DNA of 64,000 nt from Acinetobacter ursingii DSM 16037 = CIP 107286. GTDB lineage: Bacteria > Pseudomonadota > Gammaproteobacteria > Pseudomonadales > Moraxellaceae. Positions 43,460 through 54,490 of the stretch are shown piece by piece (within the stretch, counting starts at the first letter, position 1; each line of letters begins with the position of its first letter). The notes beneath the pieces were generated by a model that was not told where the DNA came from, ran no database searches, and worked only from the letters and a program-made list of their open reading frames with translations. The position numbers were made by a program, and so were the translations under genes. Location of the stretch: the NCBI RefSeq assembly GCF_000368825.1, contig NZ_KB849717.1, positions 1,436,485-1,500,484 of the forward strand, given 5' to 3'.

Positions 43460-46294
43460 ATGAGCCAAAGTCATATCCGTATTCGAGGTGCGCGTACCCA
43501 TAACTTAAAAAACGTGTCTCTCGATATTCCACGCGATAAGTTTGTGGTGATTACGGGACTCTCAGGCTCAGGTAAATCCTCTTTAGCCTTTGATACCTTA
43601 TACGCTGAAGGTCAGCGTCGCTACGTTGAATCGCTATCGGCTTATGCACGCCAGTTTTTATCGCAAATGGAAAAACCTGATGTGGATGCCATTGAGGGTT
43701 TAAGTCCTGCGATTGCGATTGAACAGAAATCCACCAGCCACAACCCCCGTTCAACGGTCGGGACAATTACCGAGATTTATGACTACTTACGTCTACTCTA
43801 TGCCCGTGTCGGTACGCCTTATTGTCCTGAACATGATTTGCCGATGGTCGCGCAAACCGTGTCTGAAATGGTCGATGCAGTTAAAGCATTAGAAGAAGGC
43901 ACAGCCTTGATGCTACTGGCGCCCGTAGTTCGCGAACGTAAAGGTGAATATTCACAATTGTTTGAACAACTGCAAGGTCAGGGGTTCGTGCGCGCGCGCG
44001 TTGATGGGGAAATTATCGATATTGATAGCCCACCAGAACTAGATAAAAAGAAAAAACATACCATTGAAGTGGTCGTGGATCGTTTTAAAGTGCGAGACGA
44101 TCTGGGCAATCGGATTGCGGAATCCTTTGAAACCGCGCTGCGTTTAGGTGGTGATCTGGCAATTTTATCATGGATGAAAGACGAACAGCCTGATCGTGTA
44201 TTTTCTGCCAAACACTCCTGCCCTGAATGTGACCGTGCGGTGGCAGAACTCGAACCGCGGATGTTCTCGTTTAATAACCCTTTCGGTGCTTGTCCTGTCT
44301 GTGATGGTTTGGGAACACGTAGTCATTTTAGTCCAGAAAAACTGATTCCTACGCCTGATTTATCTTTGAGCCAAGGTGCGATTCGTGGCTGGGATCGTCA
44401 ACGCCCGTACTATTATTCGATGCTGCAGAAAGTGGCTGAACATTTTGGTTATTCGCTGGATGAGCCGTGGAATACACTGGATAAAGACACGCAAAAGAAA
44501 TTTTTATATGGCACAGGCAAAGAAAAAATTGACCTGAGTTATATCGATGAACGAGGTCGCAAACATAATCGAGTGATTCCTTTTGAGGGCGTGATTACTC
44601 ATCTAGAACGTCGTTATCGTGAAACCGAAAGTAATTATGTTCGTGACGACTTGGCACAATATTTATCCAATGCCGCCTGTGATGCCTGTGGCGGTTCACG
44701 TCTGAATGAAATTTCACGCCATGTCAAAGTCAAGGATAAAACCATTGCTGACATTACCAGCATGTCGATTGGTGATGCAGAAAGCTATTATCAGGACTTA
44801 AATCTTGACGGTGCCAAAGGTGAAATTGCCGATAAAATCTTTAAAGAAATTCGTGAGCGCTTACACTTTTTGGTCAGTGTCGGACTCAATTATTTGAGTC
44901 TAGCACGTTCAGCCGAAACGCTTTCAGGTGGTGAAGCGCAGCGTATTCGTCTCGCCTCACAAATTGGCGCTGGTTTAATGGGCGTGATGTACGTACTGGA
45001 TGAACCCTCGATTGGTCTACATCAACGTGACAATGACCGTTTGTTGCAAACCCTGATTCGCTTGCGTGATTTGGGCAATACGGTTTTGGTGGTGGAGCAT
45101 GATGAAGATGCCATTCGCGCTGCCGATCATATTATTGATATTGGCCCAGGTGCAGGTATACATGGTGGTGAAATCATCGCCGAAGGAACCTATGAAGAAT
45201 TGGCAAATCATGCTGACTCTCTGACAGGTCAATATTTATCGGGCGCTTTAAAAATTGAAGTCCCGAAACAACGTCTGCAATCCCCTACACCTGATCAGAA
45301 AATCAAGCTTTCTGGCGCAGCAGGTCATAACCTGAAAAATGTCGATCTGACCATTCCCTTAGGCATTATGACCTGTGTCACAGGGGTTTCAGGCTCAGGT
45401 AAATCTACCTTAATTAACCGTACTTTGTTGCCATTAGCTGCAACACAATTGAATGGTGCAACCACACTCACCGCAGAAAAATTTGATTCGATTGATGGGT
45501 TGCAACATCTGGATAAAGTCGTGGATATCGATCAAAGCCCGATCGGACGTACGCCACGCTCGAATCCTGCAACCTATACGGGTTTATTTACTCCAATTCG
45601 TGAATTATTTGCGCAAACGCCTGAAGCCAAAGCACGTGGTTATGCCGCAGGACGTTTTTCATTTAACGTGAAAGGCGGTCGCTGTGAAGTGTGTGAAGGC
45701 GATGGCATGATTAAAGTCGCCATGCACTTTTTACCTGACATGTATGTGCCTTGTGATGCCTGTCATGGTAAACGCTATAATCGTGAAACGCTGGAAGTCA
45801 CCTATAAAGGTAAAAATATTTCTGATGTTTTAGAGATGACGGTCGAAGATGGCGCAGAATTTTTTAATGCCATTCCTGTGATTCACCGCCGTTTGGAAAC
45901 ACTGACTCAAGTGGGCTTAGGTTATATTCGTTTGGGTCAGGCTGCGACCACACTTTCAGGGGGTGAGGCACAGCGGGTGAAATTGGCACGGGAACTGGCC
46001 AAGCGTGATACAGGCAAAACCCTGTATGTGCTGGATGAACCCACTACAGGGCTACATTTCCATGATATTGCTAAGCTGCTCGATATCCTGCATGAGCTAC
46101 GCAACAAGGGGAATACTATTGTGGTGATTGAGCATAATCTGGATGTAATTAAAACCGCAGACTGGGTGATCGACTTAGGCCCAGAAGGTGGTTCTGGTGG
46201 CGGTCAAATTATTGCCGAAGGTACACCTGAACAAGTGGCTGAAGTTGAGATTTCACATACAGGACGTTTCTTAAAGCCGATGTTAAAAATCTAA
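43460..46294 (+). CDS. uvrA: Excinuclease ABC subunit A
   Basis: This 944-aa damage-recognition ATPase of nucleotide-excision repair has a first Walker [10 protein letters not shown] (33-41) and a second GVSGSGKST (about 640). Two ABC signatures ([16 protein letters not shown] and [16 protein letters not shown]) are present. Zinc fingers CPECDRAV...CPVCDG and CEVCEGDG...CDACHG are intact, and the full-length protein works as a dimer with UvrB. Its 3' end overlaps the next converging gene by 12 bp. Confidence 0.98.
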   Translation: MSQSHIRIRGARTHNLKNVSLDIPRDKFVVITGLSGSGKSSLAFDTLYAEGQRRYVESLSAYARQFLSQMEKPDVDAIEGLSPAIAIEQKSTSHNPRSTVGTITEIYDYLRLLYARVGTPYCPEHDLPMVAQTVSEMVDAVKALEEGTALMLLAPVVRERKGEYSQLFEQLQGQGFVRARVDGEIIDIDSPPELDKKKKHTIEVVVDRFKVRDDLGNRIAESFETALRLGGDLAILSWMKDEQPDRVFSAKHSCPECDRAVAELEPRMFSFNNPFGACPVCDGLGTRSHFSPEKLIPTPDLSLSQGAIRGWDRQRPYYYSMLQKVAEHFGYSLDEPWNTLDKDTQKKFLYGTGKEKIDLSYIDERGRKHNRVIPFEGVITHLERRYRETESNYVRDDLAQYLSNAACDACGGSRLNEISRHVKVKDKTIADITSMSIGDAESYYQDLNLDGAKGEIADKIFKEIRERLHFLVSVGLNYLSLARSAETLSGGEAQRIRLASQIGAGLMGVMYVLDEPSIGLHQRDNDRLLQTLIRLRDLGNTVLVVEHDEDAIRAADHIIDIGPGAGIHGGEIIAEGTYEELANHADSLTGQYLSGALKIEVPKQRLQSPTPDQKIKLSGAAGHNLKNVDLTIPLGIMTCVTGVSGSGKSTLINRTLLPLAATQLNGATTLTAEKFDSIDGLQHLDKVVDIDQSPIGRTPRSNPATYTGLFTPIRELFAQTPEAKARGYAAGRFSFNVKGGRCEVCEGDGMIKVAMHFLPDMYVPCDACHGKRYNRETLEVTYKGKNISDVLEMTVEDGAEFFNAIPVIHRRLETLTQVGLGYIRLGQAATTLSGGEAQRVKLARELAKRDTGKTLYVLDEPTTGLHFHDIAKLLDILHELRNKGNTIVVIEHNLDVIKTADWVIDLGPEGGSGGGQIIAEGTPEQVAEVEISHTGRFLKPMLKI

Positions 46295-46993
46295 GGGCAG
46301 TTGTAGATCTATCTTCATATTTTGCCTCTTTCCTAGAACAACTCTAAATTTTCGCCATGTTTGGAGTTGTTCACTTTCAATTTGAGGATTCATTTCATCA
46401 AAAATCGATAGTTGATTTAAATATAAAGTTTGGAATGCTTTTTCACATCGGTAAAACCAAGAATAAGACATATTCATAAGTAACGATGTATGCATTCTTG
46501 ATGAGTTAAAACTGTGGGACAAGCTTAAAAAAGCTGCCAATTTTGAGAATCCAAGTAATCTGATTTTTTCTGAAAATATATTCAACTGCTGATTTTCACT
46601 CTCTTGTTTCTCCAAATACGCTAAAGGTTCATTGCTTTCATCTGCACATAATTCTCTTAATAATGGATGCGTACATTCATCGAAATTATGATTGGTATAT
46701 GCTTGATCAATTTGTATACCATAGCGGCTATGTTTTTCAGACCATTCAACAAAATGCTTGTACATCGCTCCATATAAATATTTCCAGTGATCTTCATTAT
46801 CGATTTCGAAAAAATCTCCCTGTTTCCACTCATTGCAAGCAAAAACCCAAGCTTCTTGTATGATGTCATCTACACTATATTCTTTAGAAATTCTAGAAAT
46901 TTTTTTCCATAAAAAATGGCGGTTTTGAATTTCTATATAAATTTGTTCTAAGTATTTTTTATGCATCACTTTATATATAAATTTTAAAGCCAT
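46283..46993 (-). CDS. Sigma-factor-like or hypothetical protein
   Basis: This 236-aa protein has an N-terminal stretch [21 protein letters not shown] (about 39-59) that resembles sigma-70 region 2 (the DDIIQE-type core-binding helix). The C-terminal part has a possible helix-turn-helix ([25 protein letters not shown]). It is rich in Trp, Asn and His. A later ATG (residue 10, [10 protein letters not shown]) is also possible. The sigma assignment is tentative; it may be only a DNA-binding hypothetical. Confidence 0.6.
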   Translation of the reverse strand: MALKFIYKVMHKKYLEQIYIEIQNRHFLWKKISRISKEYSVDDIIQEAWVFACNEWKQGDFFEIDNEDHWKYLYGAMYKHFVEWSEKHSRYGIQIDQAYTNHNFDECTHPLLRELCADESNEPLAYLEKQESENQQLNIFSEKIRLLGFSKLAAFLSLSHSFNSSRMHTSLLMNMSYSWFYRCEKAFQTLYLNQLSIFDEMNPQIESEQLQTWRKFRVVLGKRQNMKIDLQLPLDF

Positions 46994-47050
46994 GATATTG
47001 CTATTTAATTATTTAAACTCTATGAAAATTTGAACTCATAGATTTGCAAT

Positions 47051-48757
47051 TCATCCCTCCACGACATTCTTCCCTTTGGCTTTAGCTCTCAACAATGCCT
47101 GATCCGCTTTTTGAAATAATGCCAGCCAATTATCCGCGCCCACTGCTACCCCTATACTGCTTGAAACAAAAAGCGGCGTTTTAAGATCAGACGTTTCAAT
47201 CGCTTGTTGACTCAGTTTAAATCTCATTTTTTCTGCAAGATTTAAAGCATGCTCCAGCGAAATATCTTCAACCAAAACCAGAAACTCGTCCCCTCCATAA
47301 CGGACAATTAAATCGGAGTTGCGTACTGATGCTTTTAGAATTTCAGCCACCAGTTTAATCACCTGATCTCCGACCATATGACCGTACTCATCATTGACTC
47401 TCTTAAAATTATCAATATCAACAATCATCAAACATAGCCGTGACAAATTCTGTGGATGCTGCGATAAAATCATTAAATAGTCATCTAAGGCCAAACGATT
47501 AGATACACCTGTTAAAGCATCTGTATTGGCAATGTTGCGTAACTGAAATTCAAGTGCATCACGCTGCTGCAACATGCGCTGTAATTTTTTTATGGCGCTA
47601 AATAATAAGGCAAACTCGTTTTTCTTATCTGTAGTCCCGATGGAACAGTCTGCCGTTCCTTCGGATAGTTGAAGAATTTGCTGTTTCGCTTCAATCAAAG
47701 GATGAATAATTCGTCTTAGTGCATAATTCATGGTAAATAAAGCGACAACAAGAGATAACAGCGACAATAATAAAGTGAGAATAAATTGTTGTTCCGCTTT
47801 TTCTTTACGTGTTTTTGCCACCTCGACACTGATATCCAAAAGATATTTCTGTAAATCGACCACAGGCGTGAATTTACTCACAATACGTTCTGTAAGTTGA
47901 GTTCCAGTCATTGAATAAGCTTCGTGGCGACGGCTTTCATCTAAAAGCTGCCCAACTAATGCAACACCTTCATCCAAAAACTCATGTTTTACTTGCTCAT
48001 GCAGTTTTTCATATTCAGGGGTTTTGGCATATTGTGGCTGCAAGGTATCAATCAGGTTCCAAAGATATAATGCCTGATATTGGGTTTGCAGAGAACGAGC
48101 GCGATTATTATCGGGAATTGCTTCGCGAAAACTCACCGATGCAATCACATTAGATGCAACTCGTCCTGCCTGATCACGTAAATCTGATAACAATAAAATC
48201 ATGGTGACATAGTCAGAGAGCTGACTGTCTACACTATTTCTTTGAACCACAAACGCTCGCAAAATTTCACGATAACTATCCCAAGCTGCAAACATGGCCT
48301 GAACAGCATGGTCATATTGAACCGATGTACGTGAAATGTCAGGAAGAGCGGCATAATCATCGACCAAGACGCGCGCTATTTTTAGCTCATGAATCATATT
48401 TTGTTGTAGCTGAAGCGCAATCTGCTGCTGACCAATACCCTTAAGCAAAATCAGATTTTCGTGAATATCCTGATCTACACCTTTGCGATATCGAGCCAAT
48501 GCCTGCCGATGCGAGGTTTGACTGGCATAAGGACTCGACATCAATTTATTGGCGTATGCGCGTTCTCTTGAAATTTCATTGGCGGTATGGGCCAACAATC
48601 TTAAAGATTGAACCCCGATTAGATCCTGTTTAGATACTTGTAATGCTTGATAACTATTGATCATTAGAGGAAAACAAATACACAATAACGATAAAATAAT
48701 CATCGTCATAAACATAAATAAACGCTGACGAATAGACCTGAAACCTAACTTTGGCAT
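47051..48757 (-). CDS. Membrane-bound diguanylate cyclase (GGDEF)
   Basis: This protein of about 568 aa has an N-terminal transmembrane helix, a long helical periplasmic sensor (nitrate/phosphate-sensor-like four-helix region), a second transmembrane helix near 335-360, and a HAMP-like linker. A complete GGDEF domain ends the protein: VRYGGDEFLVLVED with the inhibitory RNSD I-site five residues before it. It should make cyclic di-GMP in response to an external signal, with product feedback. The ATG at 48757 (after GGGGAG) is preferred to a TTG at 48802. The gene stands alone. Confidence 0.9.
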   Translation of the reverse strand: MPKLGFRSIRQRLFMFMTMIILSLLCICFPLMINSYQALQVSKQDLIGVQSLRLLAHTANEISRERAYANKLMSSPYASQTSHRQALARYRKGVDQDIHENLILLKGIGQQQIALQLQQNMIHELKIARVLVDDYAALPDISRTSVQYDHAVQAMFAAWDSYREILRAFVVQRNSVDSQLSDYVTMILLLSDLRDQAGRVASNVIASVSFREAIPDNNRARSLQTQYQALYLWNLIDTLQPQYAKTPEYEKLHEQVKHEFLDEGVALVGQLLDESRRHEAYSMTGTQLTERIVSKFTPVVDLQKYLLDISVEVAKTRKEKAEQQFILTLLLSLLSLVVALFTMNYALRRIIHPLIEAKQQILQLSEGTADCSIGTTDKKNEFALLFSAIKKLQRMLQQRDALEFQLRNIANTDALTGVSNRLALDDYLMILSQHPQNLSRLCLMIVDIDNFKRVNDEYGHMVGDQVIKLVAEILKASVRNSDLIVRYGGDEFLVLVEDISLEHALNLAEKMRFKLSQQAIETSDLKTPLFVSSSIGVAVGADNWLALFQKADQALLRAKAKGKNVVEG

Positions 48758-48802
48758 GTTTAAGTAAGACTCCCCAAGACTACGTCTGGTTCTATAAATC
48801 AA

Positions 48803-49190
48803 CTGTATTATTTTCGATCTAATTGATTATATTAGCTTAAAACCAAACCAATACCTAATTTCAGCCAGATGATAATAAATCATGCTTTAATTTATTGATT
48901 TTTAGATTATAAAATAAATATTTAGACGATTGATCTCAAGACAAGAAAGCTTATAGTATTTTTTATCTTGTAGTCGATCTAACCTCAACGATCTAATCAA
49001 ACTTAGAAGCTTGGCAAGTTGCCTAGAACAATGGGAGATAAAATCATTTATCTCCCATTTTTAGCTCTAAGCTTGAGAGGAAAGGATGCTTTTCCATCTC
49101 TAAGATATGTTCAATGAGTTGGCTTCTATCAATAAAATCTTTATATGCGGCAGGATTTGAACAGCTTATTCGCTAGCCATCGCCAGATGA
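48803..49190. other. Intergenic stretch
   Basis: This 388-bp gap without a gene includes the probable promoter of the GGDEF gene (AT-rich 48803-48960) and the terminator of gloA at 49032-49062. Nothing else is seen. Confidence 0.5.
49032..49062 (-). terminator. Intrinsic terminator
   Basis: TGGGAGATAAA (49032-49042) and TTTATCTCCCA (49047-49057) form a perfect stem with loop ATCA and a T-tract on the plus side. Confidence 0.7.
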
Positions 49191-49721
49191 TTAAGTATGG
49201 CTGAGGGGTGTCGGCTGTAAAATCTCAATCCAGTAATCATCTGGATCTTTGATAAAGGCGACATAATTCATACGACCTTCACTGAGACGTTTTTGAAAAT
49301 TCACACCCAATTGCTCAAAACGCTCACATTCTTTCACGACGTCAGGGACAGAAACACATAAGTGCCCAAAACCACGTGGTTCACTGTTGCCATTGTGATA
49401 ATGAAACTCTGGATCATTTTCAGTACCATGATTTAAGGTCAATTCGAGTACCCCTGATTGGCTTAATACCCACTGTTTACGCTCAATATCGTCTACAGGA
49501 ATTTCATTTAAATGACGACGTACCAGATAAACAATGGTAAATGCGGCTTCATCAAATACCTGCTCATACACAGGCACAAAACCCAAAACTTTGGCATACC
49601 ATTGAATCGACTCTTGCAGATTTTTCACCCGAATCATGGTGTGATTAAATACATAATCTTTGGTTTCAGGATTTTCAGAGACAGGAAGATCAAATTTGCT
49701 TAATAAATCGTGTAATGCCAT
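49191..49721 (-). CDS. gloA: Lactoylglutathione lyase (glyoxalase I)
   Basis: This 176-aa VOC-fold protein has HTMIRVKNLQESIQWYAKVLGF near the N-terminus with the metal His, then LELTLNHGTEND with the Glu, FGHLCVSVPDV with the second His, and YWIEILQP with the second Glu. It converts the methylglyoxal-glutathione adduct to S-lactoylglutathione. Single gene, preceded by a short gap to the tRNA-Thr region. Confidence 0.93.
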   Translation of the reverse strand: MALHDLLSKFDLPVSENPETKDYVFNHTMIRVKNLQESIQWYAKVLGFVPVYEQVFDEAAFTIVYLVRRHLNEIPVDDIERKQWVLSQSGVLELTLNHGTENDPEFHYHNGNSEPRGFGHLCVSVPDVVKECERFEQLGVNFQKRLSEGRMNYVAFIKDPDDYWIEILQPTPLSHT

Positions 49722-49949
49722 GAGGGCTTACTCCAGCCAGATTTCGGAAGAGGAATCATATTAGATAGCGAAACTTTAACGCATCAACAAGCTCAAATCC
49801 AATCTGGAGCAAATCATGGTTGCATAAATATACATTTTTATCCAAACCTATCTTCAAAATTTTTTTACAAGTGAGATGTTCAATCTTCAAACAAATACGC
49901 ATTTGAGACTTGTTTTTTTCGTGGGCTTCGGTAAAATTCACGCCACGTT

Positions 49950-50025
<76 letters not shown>

Positions 50026-50057
50026 TTTCCCCTTCTATTGATCCTAAAATTTTCTTT

Positions 50058-50873
50058 TTATTTTTTTATTGCACTGATTTGCATATAACGAATCATACCT
50101 TCTCTGTTCAAGTAATCACACAATTTTGCGGTTGCCTGTATTTTAAATTGCGCCAAATCCTTTTTTGTATTGGAATTTGAAGCCATAAACCGTGCAAAAC
50201 CACCTAATACCGACTCGGTGATATCGACGCTTTTAACTTGATAAAACCCGTGTTGTTCAAGTTGAAGCCGAGTCATGCTAAGCGTGGCGATGTAGCTCAG
50301 ATTTACATCCGCAGCTTTAAGCAAATAAGAATATTTTTGTTGCTGAAATCGGGAAAGTTGCCGCCATTTCTCCGACAAAACCAAATAATGAAAACCCAAA
50401 CGTCCCTGTGTTTTTAGCACGGGTTTGACTGCATCTAAAAAGCGTCGTAAGTCACTATGATAAGCCGCATCTATACACAAGATGACATCAAAAGCTTCTG
50501 GCGAATAAAGCTGATTTAAATCTAAAAATGAACCTTGCTGAATGTGCGCTAACTGCGGTAAATGTTGATAAATCCGCCGAATAAGTGCTGGCTGTAACTC
50601 GAGCGCGCTAAGCTGTTGCACCTGATAGTGCTCGATCCAATGTTGCAAACTCGCACCTTGACCACAGCCCAAATCCAGTAAACGGTCTTGTGCCGTTAAC
50701 TGAACTGCGTTTGCCAGTTGATCTGCTAACTGGCAACATGCGGTTTTATAATCTGTTGTATTGTCCCAATATCCAAGATTACTCCATGCTAGTGTCCGTT
50801 CATCCCCCAATTGTGCGGCATCAATTGCATATTTATGAGGAAGTTTAGCCGTTAACGCATGAAGTAATTTCAT
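50058..50873 (-). CDS. SAM-dependent methyltransferase
   Basis: This 271-aa class I methyltransferase has motif I LLDLGCGQGAS (about 58-68) and an acidic Asp/Glu loop after the next strand (ALELQPA). ATG at 50873 lies 2 nt after the oxidoreductase stop, so the two are in one operon. The gene pair (FAD oxidoreductase plus methyltransferase) resembles lipid-modification clusters, but the substrate is not apparent. Confidence 0.75.
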   Translation of the reverse strand: MKLLHALTAKLPHKYAIDAAQLGDERTLAWSNLGYWDNTTDYKTACCQLADQLANAVQLTAQDRLLDLGCGQGASLQHWIEHYQVQQLSALELQPALIRRIYQHLPQLAHIQQGSFLDLNQLYSPEAFDVILCIDAAYHSDLRRFLDAVKPVLKTQGRLGFHYLVLSEKWRQLSRFQQQKYSYLLKAADVNLSYIATLSMTRLQLEQHGFYQVKSVDITESVLGGFARFMASNSNTKKDLAQFKIQATAKLCDYLNREGMIRYMQISAIKK

Positions 50874-50877
50874 CGAT

Positions 50878-52176
50878 TTAGTAGCCGAGTTGGGGAGCAA
50901 CCTCCACTTTAGGTGTTAAGCCTACAAACGGCAATGGCGCGTTAAAAATTTCAGCAATATGCATGGCTGAAGTCACCGCAGATTCTAAAATAGGTAAACC
51001 ATCGCAAGACCATGAACCACAGAAAAAGACCTTACGATTTGGCATTTTGTGACGTTGTTGCAATTCCTTGTTTAACGCGACTGTTTTGGAGTCCACGACT
51101 GCACGGGTCAATTTCACAGTAGAAATGATTTTCTTTGGATCAATTTCTGTAACAGGTCGCCAAGTCTGGAACACTGGATTTTTACCCACCAATGTTGGTT
51201 CAACCGCATTCATCCACACAGTAAATTGTTGACGGGTAAATTTACGATCCATCATATAGCTTAGGACTGACCAGTCTTTGCGACGTGGCGGCATCACCGA
51301 TGTATCGGTATGGATCACCAGATCGCCATCTTCAAAACGAAATTGTTTTAAGATCGCAATATCATCTGCAAATTGTTCAGTATTTAAAAATTCTTCAACT
51401 TTGGAAGTGGGCGTCGCCACAATCACGCGATCATATAACCCTTGTTCGCCTTGAGTATTGACCACTTTTACTTTTTCGCCCTGTTGCTCGACCTGAGTAA
51501 TCGCCGAACCACTACGAATATCCACCCCATCAATCAAACGATCAACAAAGGCAGGCGTTCCACCTTGCATACGCAATAAAGCATCACCATCGGTCAGTTG
51601 ACGCAAAAAAGTCAATAAAGGTTTTGCAGGCCATTCACCGATGGTTTTAGGATTACAGGTACAAATGGTATATAGCACAGGCATCACCGCACCATGCCAA
51701 AACACTTCTTCAATATGATTCTGATTAATAAATTCGGCTAAGGTAATATCCTGTTGTTTAGACTTAAAAAACTGATTAATCGCAGTTTTTAGCTGTAACA
51801 TTCCTTTCACCAGACGCCAACCATATTGTTGAATCCCTTTTTTGTTATTGATAATCGGGAAGTTTCCAATGCGGCTGCGGTTCGTGGTTAACCAAGTTTC
51901 TGTACGGTCTTCAAATAACCAGCTACACGCCATATAGGTACGTACTGGAAACATTTTCATACCCAAATGCGTTGCCAGACTTAAAGTATTCTTCCATAAA
52001 TAGGGATTCATCACACGCAAAGGAGCATCGATCACCCCGCCCTCGAATTCAATACTATGGCTATCCATTCCTCGACCTGAGAGGGCTTCAAATATCGTCA
52101 CCGTATGTCCTGCATCTTTTAAAATTCTTGCGGTAGCAAGACTAGCCATTCCGCTACCGATAATTGCGATATCCAA
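50878..52176 (-). CDS. FAD-dependent amine-oxidase-like oxidoreductase
   Basis: This 432-aa protein has an N-terminal FAD/NAD-binding loop IAIIGSGMASLATARILKDA with FEALSGRGMD after it. GGTPAFVDRL and VIVATPTSKV are typical of the flavin amine oxidase/NAD(P)-binding-8 group, and the C-terminal FCGSWSCDGLPILESAVTSA closes the FAD site. It acts on an unknown substrate. It is the first gene of the pair with the methyltransferase, with a possible promoter in 52177-52400. Confidence 0.85.
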   Translation of the reverse strand: MDIAIIGSGMASLATARILKDAGHTVTIFEALSGRGMDSHSIEFEGGVIDAPLRVMNPYLWKNTLSLATHLGMKMFPVRTYMACSWLFEDRTETWLTTNRSRIGNFPIINNKKGIQQYGWRLVKGMLQLKTAINQFFKSKQQDITLAEFINQNHIEEVFWHGAVMPVLYTICTCNPKTIGEWPAKPLLTFLRQLTDGDALLRMQGGTPAFVDRLIDGVDIRSGSAITQVEQQGEKVKVVNTQGEQGLYDRVIVATPTSKVEEFLNTEQFADDIAILKQFRFEDGDLVIHTDTSVMPPRRKDWSVLSYMMDRKFTRQQFTVWMNAVEPTLVGKNPVFQTWRPVTEIDPKKIISTVKLTRAVVDSKTVALNKELQQRHKMPNRKVFFCGSWSCDGLPILESAVTSAMHIAEIFNAPLPFVGLTPKVEVAPQLGY

Positions 52177-52531
52177 AATTATGATCCATCAGTTGAGAAT
52201 TTTTTTGATTATGACTGATCGTCATGAAAAACACCGTATTAAAATCTACCAGTTTTTCTTAAAATTTTTAGCATTTTGAATAAAAAATAATCAAATAAAA
52301 ATGTGATTTACATCACACTATAGTTATCAAACAAATAATTGAAATTATTGTAGTTTTAATCTTATATTTTTCAAAAAACTGATTAAAAAAAACAAGATAA
52401 ATTAACCATTCGATCAATAAAGATTTTACAGTGATCTTCAATTGCGATAGGATGAACCCATAAAAATGCAAACTAAATCACAAAAAGTTCTTATAAAAAC
52501 CTTAAAATGATAATCATCACATTACAGCGAA
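52177..52531. other. AT-rich intergenic stretch
   Basis: This 355-bp stretch has no gene. It probably holds the promoter of the minus-strand oxidoreductase operon. TGATAATCATCA near 52508 is a partial Fur-like sequence only. The pirin terminator follows. Confidence 0.4.
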
Positions 52532-52563
52532 AAAGCCCTTTATCAAGGTTGATAAAGGGCTTT
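52532..52563 (-). terminator. Strong intrinsic terminator
   Basis: AAAGCCCTTTATCAA (52532-52546) pairs perfectly with TTGATAAAGGGCTTT (52549-52563) with a GG loop. It ends the pirin gene. Confidence 0.85.
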
Positions 52564-52585
52564 CTTATTTGAAAATAATCACGGT

Positions 52586-53470
52586 TTAGTGGTTGAGTTG
52601 AGCCTCTGTACTAATCCGACCAAATTTTCCGTTATTGAAGTCATGAATGGCTTCAATAATTTCTTTTTTACTGTTCATGACAAATGGCCCATAACCTTCA
52701 ATTGGCTCATTCAAAGGCTCGCCAGTCAACACCAGAAATTTGGCATCGCTGTTGGCTGTCAGTTCAAAATCGACATCAGCCTGATCAAAAATGACCACTG
52801 AACGCTCACCCACTTCATGTGTTGCATTGATCGAGACATTACCACTCATCACCACCAACAGTGAATTATGTCCTACAGGAACGCTGAACGTATGGGTTTT
52901 ACCCGCAGTGATAAAGCCATCCCAGACATTCACAGGACTAAAGGTGGTGGCAGCCCCTTGTGCGGTTTGGTACTCACCAGCCACGACACGGATATAACTT
53001 CCTGCATCATCCAATGGAATTAATGGAATTTGATCCGATTCAATCGCCTGATATTTGGCAGGCGTCATTTTTGAATGCGCAGGTAAATTCACCCAAAGCT
53101 GTGCCATTTCAAACAAACCACCGTGCTCTGCAAACTCAGGTGAATGAAATTCTTCGTGCAGAATACCACCGCCTGCCGTCATCCATTGCACATCACCTGT
53201 TTTAATCGTTCCACCACCACCTGCTGAATCTTTATGCGTCACTTCACCTTTGTAGGCAATCGTCACTGTTTCGAAACCACGGTGCGGATGTGAGCCGACA
53301 CCTCGTTGTGAATGCGTCGGTTTAAACTCATAAGGTGCGGCATAGTCCAATAACAAAAATGGACTAATGGCTTGTCCAAAACGATCATAAGAAAATAGAT
53401 TGTTGACTGGAAAGCCATCACCGACCCAGTGCATGTGTTTGTTTTGATAAATACCTTGAATATTCTTCAT
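52586..53470 (-). CDS. Pirin-family protein (possible quercetinase)
   Basis: This 294-aa bicupin has HPHRGFETVT (His-x-His, about 60-69), then THKDSAG with a third His and ILHEEFHSPE supplying His/Glu ligands, as in pirins and YhhW-type quercetin 2,3-dioxygenases. The ATG at 53470 was chosen because GAGGAG lies 8 nt before it; GTG/ATG codons 6-9 nt upstream overlap that site. The metal-site residues are complete. Confidence 0.88.
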   Translation of the reverse strand: MKNIQGIYQNKHMHWVGDGFPVNNLFSYDRFGQAISPFLLLDYAAPYEFKPTHSQRGVGSHPHRGFETVTIAYKGEVTHKDSAGGGGTIKTGDVQWMTAGGGILHEEFHSPEFAEHGGLFEMAQLWVNLPAHSKMTPAKYQAIESDQIPLIPLDDAGSYIRVVAGEYQTAQGAATTFSPVNVWDGFITAGKTHTFSVPVGHNSLLVVMSGNVSINATHEVGERSVVIFDQADVDFELTANSDAKFLVLTGEPLNEPIEGYGPFVMNSKKEIIEAIHDFNNGKFGRISTEAQLNH

Positions 53471-53756
53471 TGCCATCACTCCTCTATCAGGGCTAGCATT
53501 TGTACAAATTTTACGCCGATCCTGATAGAAGTGATACCGTCTGCATAAAACTCAGTGTCTCATATTTAAGACAATTTAAGGCTTAAAAACTAGATATTTA
53601 GAAATATTTATCGAAATTACAGAAAAATATCCTATTTTTATGATTGTTTATCTCAATAAATTTTCTTAAATGCCCATCTTCGCTCATCTAACATGGAAAA
53701 CTTGGCTAGCCTATTTTTTTTAAAGGCTGGCAACCGCTCAAGAGAGGAGATAAATC

Positions 53757-54386
53757 ATGAGCAAACCTTATGTGCGTTTAGATAAAAATGATGCTGCGGT
53801 ATTATTGGTTGATCACCAAACAGGTCTACTTTCGTTGGTGCGTGATATTGATCCAGATAAATTTAAAAATAATGTGTTGGCTGTAGCTGACATCGCTCAA
53901 TATTTTAATCTACCTACCATTTTAACGACCAGTTTTGAAGATGGACCTAATGGCCCGCTCGTTCCTGAATTAAAAGAATTGTTCCCAGATGCGCCATATA
54001 TTGCCCGTCCAGGACAAATCAATGCATGGGACAATGAAGATTTTGTCAAAGCCGTGAAAGCCACGGGTAAAAAGCAATTAATTATTGCTGGCGTAGTCAC
54101 CGAAGTATGTGTTGCATTTCCAACCCTGTCTGCACTGGCAGAAGGCTTTGAAGTCTTCGTGATTACCGATGCATCTGGTACATTTAATCATCTTACTCGC
54201 GATGCAGCGTGGGATCGTATGTCTCAGGCTGGCGCACAATTAATGACATGGTTCGGTGCAGCAGGTGAATTACACCGCGATTGGCGCAATGACATTGAAG
54301 GTCTAGGTCAGTTATTTTCAAACCATATTCCTGATTATCGTAATCTGATGACCAGTTTTGCCTTAACACATTCTGATCATAAATAA
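53757..54386 (+). CDS. Isochorismatase-family hydrolase
   Basis: This 209-aa cysteine hydrolase has Asp in LLVDHQTGLL (about 17-26) and the nucleophile Cys in AGVVTEVCVAFPTLSA (about 111-126), with a cis-peptide Val-Thr before it. It resembles YcaC-type hydrolases of unknown substrate. AGAGAGGAG precedes the ATG. It is divergent from pirin, and a LysR gene follows after a terminator. Confidence 0.88.
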   Translation: MSKPYVRLDKNDAAVLLVDHQTGLLSLVRDIDPDKFKNNVLAVADIAQYFNLPTILTTSFEDGPNGPLVPELKELFPDAPYIARPGQINAWDNEDFVKAVKATGKKQLIIAGVVTEVCVAFPTLSALAEGFEVFVITDASGTFNHLTRDAAWDRMSQAGAQLMTWFGAAGELHRDWRNDIEGLGQLFSNHIPDYRNLMTSFALTHSDHK

Positions 54387-54411
54387 GTTGCAACCCAACG
54401 ATCCGAATAAA

Positions 54412-54442
54412 AATAAGAGTGAGCCAATCACTCTTATTTTAT
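54412..54442 (+). terminator. Intrinsic terminator
   Basis: AATAAGAGTGA (54412-54422) pairs with TCACTCTTATT (54428-54438), followed by TTATTTTA. Confidence 0.75.
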
Positions 54443-54490
54443 TTTAGTATGTAATAAAACAAAGACGACCTGTTTGATTGAGGCCGAAAC

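Noticed and set aside
49756..49941. 61-residue minus-strand ORF beside tRNA-Thr
   Set aside because: It has no ribosome-binding site or family resemblance and occupies the probable tRNA promoter region.
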